DNA from: Spirometra erinaceieuropaei
Lineage: Eukaryota > Platyhelminthes > Cestoda > Diphyllobothriidea > Diphyllobothriidae
DNA: 64,000 nucleotides
Direction of reading: 5' to 3'
NCBI GenBank assembly: GCA_902702965.1
Contig: CACRXP010000007.1
Location: forward strand, 1,996,056-2,060,055
In this document: positions 54,991 through 64,000 of the stretch, one piece after another
How the letters are laid out: each line of letters opens with the position of its first letter
How positions within the stretch are numbered: position 1 is the stretch's first letter
The notes under the pieces: generated by a model
The model's database searches: none
The model's input: only the letters and a program-made list of their open reading frames with translations
Told to the model about the DNA's origin: nothing
Made by a program: the position numbers and the translations under genes

Positions 54991-55395
54991 AAACATGCAC
55001 TCTGCCCGTCATGATTCCCTTCGACGTGCTTTTGGCGAATATGTAGACAAAAATGCACGCCTTTGAATGCCTACCCATAAAAATAAGCCGCGGACGTTCC
55101 CTCCCCTTCGTTTCCAACGGATCAACCCCTGTGTCACATATGAGCCATCGTCGGGAGAGGACTACGGTCTGGGATCCAATCTGTCGGACTTCCACCACGA
55201 CACATTTCAGAGCAATTTCTTTCCACCAACCAGCTCTTTGAGCTGATCTGCGCAACTAGAAATGAGCTTATCGAAGATCCCGAAAGACGTCTGGCCAATA
55301 AAAACAACCATGGCTCAATCGAGGCTGAGTTTAAAGTCGAGACTCCAACGTCGCCCCATCTCCAGCCTCTCATTAATCTCGCATTTCGTCAATGA
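54991..55395 (+). pseudogene. Possible decayed coding sequence, unidentified
   Basis: Two plus-strand frames that overlap in sequence read like protein. The first, 55072-55230, includes FPPLRFQRINPCVTYEPSSG and LGSNLSDFHHDTFQSNFFPP. The second, to 55395, includes STNQLFELICATRNELIEDP, RRLANKNNHGSIEAEFKVET and HLQPLINLAFRQ before a stop. They could be one frame broken by a single shift near 55220. I do not recognise the family. It could be a processed pseudogene or chance. The minus frames here (54887-55373) are shadows. Confidence 0.2.
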
Positions 55396-56680
55396 AACTG
55401 CGAACTTACCAGGGGTGGGGAGGGGGAGCGGTGGAACCCTGTCGCGTGCACGCGTTCGACTGCTTGAATGCCGGCGAAAGTTTTAAAGGGTGAGCTGAGC
55501 GCTGTTGCAGATGTGATTAAAGGCTAAACAGGCAAAGCGCTTTAGTTGCCCAATTTGCACATAAGTGCGCAGAACAGTGATAGTGATGTGATTGAGCAAG
55601 GGCAGTATTGGTGGATGTGAATGTAAATTATGGCAGGGCAGAATTGACGGCGTGCTGGGGGGCAGATCCCGGAGGGGGGGGGGCTGATCTGGAGGGGATT
55701 ATTTTGCCGTAGGGTTTAGGCTGCCTCAGCAGTGGGGTTAAGGACTGTTTTGTGAGATTTTTGACATGGCAGAACGAGGTTGGGCCTGACAACAGCACGT
55801 TCAGAACTGACAGAATTAAGTGACAAATTGTAATTACACCACTCCTTGTTTTTGCAGAACTCATTCCTGCCATGTACACCGTTCTGCATTCGACTAAATA
55901 GTGATCACTAACATGAAGCATCTGTGGTCGTTTAAAACGTGTGCAGTACTCAGATTAGAAATACGTGAGTGGAACTAGTTGCTAGTATAGGCGAATTAAA
56001 CTTCGGAAAGATATCGACGAAGACTGTGCAATTTTATTTAAATTTCACTGTTCTAGAAAACCGATAATGACCAAAAAGAAGGGCATAGAGCCGTAATTTC
56101 ATTCCGAAACACCATCGAAACAGAATCACTTTTTCAATGTCATTTGGTCGAATAACTGAACAGGTTTCTGGATTCCGAAAAGTGCTTTAATAGTTAAAAT
56201 TACAAAACGGGTTACGATGAGCCATGATGTTTTTAATTATCCCGCTTTAAGTAAGACAAATCTTAATCTTTCGGTCTAATTAGCTTTACACATTTTCCAT
56301 TTACTATCCAGAAAAGTGGTCGCGCCATAGGCGCCTCCAAAATATTATAACCAGGAATACCAATCTTACTGAATCAGTGGTACTTCTTAAATGAAACTAG
56401 GTTCAAGAAATCCCATAGTCGTAGAGTTCTTCCTTGAGTGAACAAAGTTTCATAAAATGAAGGTTACACGAAACAAATGTGTCAGAGCCAGCAACCGTCT
56501 GGCAAAAAGCAAACGTTTCTAAAAAATGGCCAATAAACGGCTTGCTCCAGGATACTGAAGCTACAATCAACGAAAAATACAAACCAGGAAAAAGAAATGC
56601 CCAAAAAATATAAAATTGTGCAAAGCGGTAGCTATTAACTGATGTAGATGACTATTTATAATTAAATAAACAAGATGTAC
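55396..56680. other. No recognisable gene
   Basis: A G run lies at 55673-55682. AT-rich from 55950 onwards. No coding or repeat signal was placed. Confidence 0.4.
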
Positions 56681-56685
56681 AGGTA

Positions 56686-57938
56686 CAGTATATGCACTTA
56701 CCGATGAAATGCTGACCGAAGTCCTGTAATGCGTTCCCGACTCGAAAAAATTACTTAAGTAGGGTTGTAATATTAATCACCTTGCAGCATAATTCCAGGA
56801 TATTTCAGTTACCTCGGGATGCCGGTTTTGGAATGAGCCTCTTTCCGGCCGCCTGCAAAACTAAATTTCGAATAAATGACGGCTTAAGGAGCACAAAGTT
56901 TTCTCGTTTATTTTCAATGTCCTTACAAATTCCAATGTATTTCATGGAAGACATGCATGAAAATATTCGTTCTTTTGCCCATTTGGTAGAAAATTGCGTG
57001 TTCTTCAAATATTATTCTTGAGGTGGGGGCATAACTCGGTTTAAAAAAGTTAGAATCTTGAGACTTATAAGACCGTAAAATGCCTGTTAATAAAATAGTT
57101 ACTAACGTTGCTGACAAGGCCTTTTAAGATATTTGTTTTAGAAGGCCTCGTTTTGTTTACTAACCCATAGCCACAGGAAGTCTCACTTTGATGTACCCGT
57201 ATGCACCGAGCTTTTGCAGTATGAATTTTTAGGTAATAAATTATTTGGCACGATGTTCTCGCTTCCCCTGCCCGTAATCCCTTCGTTGTATATTGATCTC
57301 CTGGTTACCCCAACGTACTTGCGCCGCCTTTCATTGTCGATTCCGTGCGCCGTGGCTTACTTATTTCTTCCGGAAGAGTAGTTAAAAATTTTTGTGTCAT
57401 GTCGGCACTCACCATACTATGCGGGCTGCAAGGATAGCGGCTGCTTTCTGGTCTACTTTTCCTCGGCTATAACACAAACGCTCTGCTTCCCAGATATCTC
57501 TGAACGGTTTCTGTTGTCGACCGCGCACGCCTGTGGCATTTATCTCTTCAAGAATACTTGTGCATTGTCCTTCTCGTAAACAATAATAACACAGGTAAAT
57601 TTGGTTGGGAAGTGGGGCTACACAACTAACAGTTGTCCGACTTAATTTGCTTCCAAATCAGCGTAAGAGGGAATATTTGTGTGCACGTCGGTTAGATGAC
57701 ATATTCGAATTTATAAGGCCATGGGAAATCAATGTAAACAGTCCGTACTACTTAAGTAGTTGTTTTACAGGACTTATTTCTTGTAGACAACCAAAAAGAC
57801 GCTCATTCAAAAGGCGGATTCCAGGTGTGACCGAAATATCTTAGGTTTACACTGCATAGTGAACAGTATTACAATCATATTCAAGCAATCTTTCCGTATA
57901 GAAAACATATTTTACTATTTTGGTCAACTTTTCTACTG
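56686..57938. mobile_element. Foldback DNA element, copy 9, with an unrelated centre
   Basis: Left end CAGTATATGCACTTACCGATG with TA at 56684-56685. The right arm ends TTTTGGTCAACTTTTCTACTG (57938) followed by TG. Arms (56686-57095 and about 57695-57938) match the family, but the centre 57115-57690 has no similarity to other copies and makes the element about 1,250 bp. The centre may be captured or inserted DNA. Right arm partly deleted. Confidence 0.7.
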
Positions 57939-57939
57939 T

Positions 57940-58505
57940 GCTTTGCGGGAGGGGGCTGCAGTGCCAAACCTCTGGTCACGGAAAATGATCCTTCTTTTTT
58001 GGGGGATCTCTCGTATGAATGTCCAATTTTTGTTGCGGTTTCTCAGCGAAGATTCTACGGGGAAGGTAATTTCGGGTACGACCATGGTCTTCAGTAATTC
58101 TAACCTGCCTCACGCACTTCGATGACGACAAATGAGGATGAGGTAAGGATGACTATACCATACTACCGCTATACTACACTCTTAGCGTGAAGGTTGATTG
58201 CTTTAAAGCCAAACAAACACAATGCAGCGCATTGTTATAAAATATTTCTTCGTTTTGTTCATCTCCACGGCCCTCTTAAGTATGGCCTTTGTTTGGTAAC
58301 TCGAAAAAGTCGGCAATTTTACGCATTTGGGTTTATTATCTGACTCTTGCCTTTCGCAGCTCCTGATCTTCACACATGTGTACAAATTCTAATAAAAACT
58401 TTTGGTGAGTAAGTGGGAAACAACTTATGTCAGAGAGCTGTACAGTTGAATTGACGTATTTCTTCTGATCCATCATCGGGATATCCCCACCTTCCGTGCG
58501 CTTTA
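57940..58505. other. No recognisable gene
   Basis: Unassigned spacer between two foldback elements. The frame at 57859-58125 begins inside the preceding arm. Confidence 0.4.
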
Positions 58506-58510
58506 AATTA

Positions 58511-59496
58511 CAGTAGGTGGGCTAACTCATGAAATGTTAACCGAAATTCCGAAATGCGTTTTCGATTCGTAAAGACTAATTAAGCAGTGTTGTAAAACTA
58601 ATCAGCCTGCAACATAATTCTATACTATTTCAGTTACTTCAAAGTGCCAGCTTTCGAATGAATTTCCTTCTGGCTGCATGCAAAAACTACACTCGGACTA
58701 CTTTAATGGCATGCATTTTTCTCATTGATTATCGATGTCCCTAAATACTCAAATATATTTCATGGAAAAAATGCATAAAAATATTCGTTCTTTTGCTCAT
58801 TCGGTAAAAAAATACGTCTTTTTCTTATTTTTTTACTCGAAGGAGGGACATAATTCAGCGTAAAAAAGTTTTTAATTGTGGGACTTTTGAATACCGTGAA
58901 ATGGACGTGCATAAATCGTCAAGTCTCTGCATTTACCAGTGTGGCTTGTAAAGTTAACAATATGGATCAAGTCCACTGCTAAATTTTATGTACTATATAT
59001 GGTCACACTTTATTACAGTAGAGGAATGTGTGGTTTTCCGCATACGGAAAATATATGGCTTATGGTTTGGAAACCCTGAATGCAAGTGTAACGGTAGAGC
59101 GGGTTCAAAAATATTCGGGAATTGGAAAAGTTTTTGAAAACCGGACTATGTCCCTTCTTCGAATATAAAATTAGAAGAAGACGCAATTTTCTATCTAATG
59201 AGCAAATGAATGTATATTTCTATATATGTTTTCCATAATGTATAATTGGACATTTAGGGGCATCGTATATCAATGAGGAACATTCATGCTACTTAAGTAG
59301 ACACTTTTTACATTGTGTAGTTTCTGCATGCAGCTGGAAGGAAGTTCTTTCAAAAGCCGACATTCTAGCGTAACTGAATTATTATAGAATTATGTTGCGG
59401 GTTGACTAGTTTTACAATCCTACTTAATTAATCTTTTCGAAACGAAAATGCATTTCGGAATTTCGGTTGACATTTCATGAGTTAGCCCACCTACTC
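58511..59496. mobile_element. Foldback DNA element, copy 10
   Basis: 986 bp, CAGTAGGTGGGCTAACTCATG at the left and CATGAGTTAGCCCACCTACTC at the right (last base changed from G). TA on both sides (58509-58510 and 59497-59498). Arms of about 370 bp. Very close at the termini to copy 8 (40.5 kb), pointing to recent common descent. Confidence 0.88.
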
Positions 59497-59499
59497 TAC

Positions 59500-61715
59500 G
59501 TAGTCACTGTTGGGCTCATATTGGCACGAGGGACGACGGTTAAGATCGTTCTCACTTATAGACATTTTCGATCTTTAAAGCGCATACAAAGAGAATTGGC
59601 TTCCTTCTACAATGTGCTCTATATAATACCTATTTTTCCGGCGAAGTCAGGCCCAATTGTGCAAACTGCAGAGGCAGGCAAGTTCACTTTTAAATTTTAC
59701 AGACGCCGCTCTTTCCACAAATGCCATTTAAAATAAGTAACAAACCCATAGCGAAATTAGTCGAACTCCTCCACGCGCCCTGCCGTAAATAAATAAGTAA
59801 ATCCTTTTACTTCACACCCATAAAGGTAGCTCAATAGCAAAAAATACATTTTCGAGTAAATTTTCGGAAGAAAAGGCGAAAAATTACAGTATTCAGTTTT
59901 TATACGTAAAATAAGCCGTCTGATATGAAAAAACGGTTAGCGAACATTTCAAAATAAATACGATTTGATTGGTTTTTAAGGAGGAAAAGTGTCGCCCATG
60001 GGACGGTAAGTAGACGTGTGGGGGCGGGAACGTTTTGCAGCCGAGAGTATATAAGGATTCGAAACGGTCCCCATCAAGGTGGAATTCCTGAATCGATTGA
60101 GGCTGTTCACTGAAGATGTCATCTTACTATTTTTGGAATGACAGCAGAAGCAACCGTGAAAATGGCGAGACAGGAAGAACCCAACGTGGTCGATCACAGT
60201 CCGCCCGGAGTCCAAGCGAGGAGGGGACATTAAAGACTGTGGGGATCATCAGAGCGCGGACAGATGTGGCCATGATGCTTTTTGTTAAGTGACCGTACTC
60301 TTTGCAGGTGGCGAAACAGAGGACTCCGCCGTGATCGCCAACAGATCGCTTGAGTTGAAATGAGGAGATGGTGTTCAAATCCACGAAAATCATCGCTTCA
60401 GCAGGGAGTAATGGAAGTCATGGCAATGGTTGCATGCTAAAATAGGACTAGGCACCCCTGTAGCCGCTTGGGAAACTTAAATAAAAAAATAATTAGTTAC
60501 CTGGTACATATTTTTCTTGACTTTTGATGCGCGCAATTAGCCAACCACGTCTTTTTGAAGGCCTGCGTTCAATTTTGTTCATTATGCCAATTTCATAGGC
60601 AATAACGTCCTTATTTTGCAGGGTTACGTAAAGGAGGCTTTTCAGCGTTAAAAAGAGATTAATAGCGCAACTGCAGCCTGCAGTGCCATTGTTTGCCATT
60701 TTTTTCAAACACTGTTTACCCTTTTTTGGAGAAATTTTACACAGCCTCACGTAGTTTTAGAGTAGCATCAACAGACCTGAAGGCAGTCCGCACGAAAAAT
60801 CCTACGCCCGTCTGAAATGTCTTCGCAAGTGCGCAATGCATTTACTGAAGACGGACATTCTTGCAAAATGAGTACCTCAGACGACCTTACATGAATTCCT
60901 TCTGTAAAATGTGATTAATTATACGTAGGGATGGAATACTAATGGGAAAAAATTGCACACTGTTTCAGTAGTGAGTGCTGCGACGTGCATATTAAGTAAG
61001 CGACCAGTTGGATGCTTGGTCAAAATTCATAATGCCGATAGGTGGGACATGGCCTGGGATAAGGTCCCGCGCTGATCCTTTTTCTAGCCTCGGCGAAGTA
61101 ACCTTCTTCATTTGGAATAACATTGAAAAATTTCAGATAACCGTTTTTATTTTTAATGCATTTGTGTGTCCGCGTTGCGTACTCTAGTTTACCTAATCGG
61201 CGGCCAAACTTTCGTCCATCCAAAGCCAAAACAGGCTCTGAAACAGTGGAAAAGAATCAGCTACTTGCGAGCTTTGTGTTAATAGCATGGTGAGCATCGT
61301 TAACATTTACGAAATGACGTATTGTCTATGCAACAAGAAGGATTTGATCGGGCTGCGCACTCATGGATAGATTTACCGAAGACAATAGAATGAGACTCAG
61401 AGACGGTCTTTTGTGCATTCGTTCCACAAAATATGACGAATTATCTGCTGGAATGGAGTACCTAGGTGAGAAAATTGCACTCTGATTAAGACATGATTTT
61501 GTCTACGTAAAGTTTCAATATGTTATCGTAAAGGTGATCGGCCAAAAGTCGGAATTTTGAGAATCTTCCGACGCTGCCCGCCATGCGCGCCGAGGTAGGA
61601 TGGAAGCAGGGATGGCTGCTTGCGAGTAAATTAGTTTATAGCGATAGAAGAATTTCGACGCATCTATTGCACTGTCCGGATCAGGTTTTCACAGAAAGGG
61701 GTCGGCTCTGATGTC
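59500..61715. other. No recognisable gene
   Basis: About 2.2 kb, AT-rich. Minus frames at 59976-60393 and 60493-60750 lack domains I can name. 60830-60960 and 61330-61480 show faint internal resemblance (TTTACTGAAGACGGACATTC versus TTTACCGAAGACAATAGAAT; the GTAxGGATGGAATACxxAxGxGxxAAAATTGCACxCTG block), which may be an old direct repeat. Confidence 0.35.
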
Positions 61716-61720
61716 ACATA

Positions 61721-62576
61721 CAGTTAGTGACCTAACTGATGAAATGTGTCGAAATTTACGAATGATTGCCAGTCACTCGCAAAGCGACACCATTTCATGA
61801 GTCCGATTTCTATGTTAATTAAGTACAAGTTCAAAAGAATTAAAAACATAAAAGAAACATTAACGGCAGGGTTGCGTTATTTAGAAAATCCGATTTGTTT
61901 TGAAAAGCGCAATATCCCGAAAATGTCAAAAATGGCTCTAATTAAGTAAAGTTCGTTTTAGATGTATAGAATGTATTCTCATACGAAACACGTAGTAAAT
62001 ATGAAAGTAGACATAAGATAACGTATAAAAGCAATGTTTTAGTGAACTTTTCATCTAAATATCGTCTAATAAGTAGTGTGACTTCATATAGGACGGCTTT
62101 TCAACCGCCTACATTCTGGGTGTAGATTCCAAAACAGTTTACCAGTGTTTCATAAATTCGCCTGCTTTTTAGATTAAAATCAGATGAGTTTCAACAGCAG
62201 AAGCTGGATTTTGCTTGATTTCGCCGATGGTGACCTCGTAGTTGCAAAAGTTTTCATAAGGTGGCATGCCATGAGGCCGGTTGGTGCCTAATAAATTTAA
62301 ATAGAACTGACAGGCGTGATCGTAAACGTACCATTTTGTGTTTATAGAGAGAACTTTTCTTCCGTTAAATTAATTTATACTCTTCCTTCGTTTTGGATTA
62401 CGCTGAGTTTCAGATCAGCCTCGAAATATATAATTACGTAAACATAATTTCTGCACAAGAAAAGGACGTTTCATTGAAGGACGTGGGTGAGCGAACAAAA
62501 TGCGCCACGTTAAGGACGTCCAGAAATTCTCTAATCAGTTTTCGTTATCAGATTTCATGAGATAGGTCACGTACTG
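61721..62576. mobile_element. TA-flanked element with short inverted ends (foldback relative)
   Basis: 856 bp, CAGTTAGTGACCTAACTGATG ... ATGAGATAGGTCACGTACTG, TA on both sides (61719-61720, 62577-62578). Only about 25 bp at each end are inverted copies. The interior is not palindromic and is shared with 7900-8290 (inverted). Because the ends match the CAGTGAGTGACC subfamily, it may be mobilised by the same transposase, or resemble the non-folded ancestor. No transposase frame was seen. Confidence 0.75.
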
Positions 62577-62589
62577 TACGTGAGGGTGC

Positions 62590-63340
62590 CATAGAGGCCG
62601 TATTAGAGGGTCGCTCTCACATTTCACTTCCAGTTCTCAAACCAGTAACCTCTCTTTCTCTCACACACACACAACAGTTCGACCGTCGCATCCGACGATA
62701 TCCACCGTATGCCACACAACAGTGTGGGAACAGGGATGGTGACTTCGTGGGGGTTTATAGTGGCAGTAGACTTGCGCCGCATCTACCAACACTCTCTCCT
62801 CCTCCCTGGCCTGAGTCCGCTGTCCGGCGGTTCAAATTCACACCGAGAGTTCGTCCGTCGATTTCGACGATGACCACCGTGTGCCCCACAGACTGCATTG
62901 TGGGAGCAGGGACGGTGACTTACGCAGGGGTTTATAGTGCCAGTAGACTTGCGTAGCATCTACCTACACTCTCTCCTCCTCCCCCGCCTGGGTCCGGTGT
63001 CAAGACAGAGTCAAGAAGACCGGAGACGAGGGAGGCCGCAGGCGGATGGTTCGGACGGATCCTCACCTTGGCGTTCCACCACACCCCCTGGTCCACACAA
63101 CAATAACCAGGATTTCAACCAACACAACAGAGATTTGGAGGCTGGCACGGCCGAAGCCGCACCTGGGCGTGCCGCCAACGCCTGGCTCGGATCCCACACT
63201 GTGGTAGGAGTGCCATAAAGGCCACATTAAAAAGGAGCCATTGCAGCCTGACTCTCAGACCGCCTCCCGTTAAGGAGGAGGTCCAAGGTACCCCGTCAGT
63301 TGGCAACCTTCCAAGCCACGGCTTTTAGCGCACCGTGATA
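62590..63340 (-). repeat. Family B array (two partial copies) and family G end
   Basis: 62690-62830 and 62860-63000 are successive copies of CGACGATxxCCACCGTxTGCCxCAC ... GGGGGTTTATAGTG ... GACTTGCG ... ACACTCTCTCCTCCTCCC. A third segment runs through GACAGAGTCAAGAAGACCGG (63003-) and CCCCTGGTCCACACAACAAT (63085-). 63180-63340 is the family G end, inverted relative to 16550. CA microsatellite at 62654-62671. Frames here are repeat-derived. Confidence 0.65.
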
Positions 63341-63921
63341 GCTTCAAGCGCGTCAGATTAATTATAGTGAGGAAAATGCGCTGAGTCGTCGACCTCACTC
63401 TCCCTTCCCATTACCACACCCCAGCCACTGTCCGAGCCGGTCAGTAGACTGGAGTGGGGAATGGGCGCGGTGGCTGACATGGTCGGCCGACCATGCCTGC
63501 GCGCGCCACAGCACGACCTGGCCCCCCATACCCACAAACACCAGGATTTCACACAACGGGGGTAGAACGGCGTGTCTTCCACTTGCGTGAGAGGGCCGTG
63601 GAAGGTGCTGCTTCAGCCCATCCCCAGCCCACCAGTCCGCCACTACACACAACACACACACACACAACGTGACGAACTGCGTGAATCGAGAGCGGGCCTC
63701 AATCAGCAACCTTCCTATCCACGACGCTTGGCGTGTCGGGATAGTCTCGAACACAAGTCACCCGTGCAGCCGAAACCGCATGGGGACCGAGTCGAGATGC
63801 ACACTTCCCACTTGCGTGAGAGGCGGCAGTTGAGTGCATGAGGTGTGTGGGGTTGATGTCTGGTGGGGTGATGGTGTTAGGAGGTAGGGAGTGAGGGAAT
63901 GTGTGGTGTGACCGGCGGTTG
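63341..63921. repeat. Retroelement-type GC-rich sequence with CA microsatellite
   Basis: The motif CACTTGCGTGAGAGG occurs twice (63578-63592 and 63808-63822). (CA)n occupies 63643-63667. 63690-63740 (CAATCAGCAACCTTCCTATC, GATAGTCTCGA) parallels the family G end at 63298-63350. The sequence lies 3' of the zinc-finger fragment at the window edge when read on the minus strand, so it could be that element's 3' region. Confidence 0.45.
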
Positions 63922-64000
63922 TCTACCGCAGGTCGTCGTGGATGCGCATGTGGCCGAATAGACCCATGCGATGCGTGAAGGTGCGAGGGCAGTGTGGGCA
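63922..64000 (-). pseudogene. C2H2 zinc-finger fragment of a retroelement, frameshifted, runs off the window
   Basis: The minus strand reads CPHCPRTFTHRMG and, after a one-base frame change near 63960, LFGHMRIHDDLR and a stop at 63922-63924. C-x2-C...H-x3-H spacing marks a C2H2 finger. I recall CPxCxRTFxxRxGLxGHxRxH fingers at the C-terminus of repetitive retroelement proteins in tapeworms. The rest of the protein would lie beyond 64000. The frameshift makes this copy a pseudogene. Confidence 0.6.

Noticed and set aside
62937..63218. 93-codon proline/arginine-rich protein, with look-alikes at 6359 and 26659
   Set aside because: Similarity follows the family B DNA repeat, including opposite-strand copies. 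No sign of selection for protein.
1..64000. CRISPR arrays, bacterial operons or prophage
   Set aside because: No regularly spaced repeats with unique spacers and no dense short-spaced ORFs. Splice sites and eukaryotic retroelements are present instead.

Overview
This is eukaryotic DNA from a repeat-rich genome. I think it is a parasitic flatworm, most likely a diphyllobothriidean-type tapeworm. Reasons: one intron-flanked Kv2/Shab-type potassium-channel exon standing alone in tens of kilobases without genes; several Penelope-like retroelement (PLE) 3' ends with a GIY-YIG endonuclease; a C2H2 finger of a style I associate with flatworm retroelements; and many SINE-like and foldback elements. 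The species assignment is inference, with no database search behind it.

The one confidently recognised host gene piece is the exon at 25522-26781 (+). It encodes S1 through S6 and the C-terminal tail of a Shab-like voltage-gated K+ channel. It starts at a clear splice acceptor and ends at a stop codon that is followed at once by a donor-like site. No T1 exon is visible upstream, so the 5' intron is either longer than about 25 kb or the T1 exon lies outside the window.

The rest is mostly mobile and repeat DNA. (1) A family of roughly 1-kb foldback elements (11 copies or relatives at about 6.8, 11.0, 14.7, 18.6, 23.4-24.7, 28.9, 33.8, 40.5, 56.7, 58.5 and 61.7 kb) has CAGT...ACTG ends, usually TA flanks, and in most copies arms of about 370 bp. 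(2) tRNA-derived SINE sequences with readable box A and box B lie next to or inside palindromes (116-364, 16.8-17.1, 21.7-22.0, 30.7-31.0, 38.0-38.5, 43.0-43.2 and 54.7-55.0 kb). (3) PLE 3' fragments occur at 18.0, 19.8-20.3, 25.2-25.5, 49.1-49.6 and 53.2-53.7 kb, and a second GIY-YIG-linked retroelement tail at 23.8-24.0 kb. (4) Several GC-rich dispersed families recur, including one just after the channel stop codon. (5) Dispersed elements carry degenerate TTAGGG/CCCTAA-like cores. (6) There are two local tandem duplications (2.06-2.9 kb and 40.1-43.0 kb), and a (CTA)n microsatellite at 9.95-10.5 kb.

The most informative structure is the 40.1-43.0 kb duplication. One copy carries a foldback element and the other is its empty site, which gives direct evidence for mobility with a TA target duplication. 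Most long open frames in the window are chance frames in repeats and are not annotated as genes. Family letters (A-H) are my own labels from reading the window; copy boundaries are approximate unless exact ends are stated.
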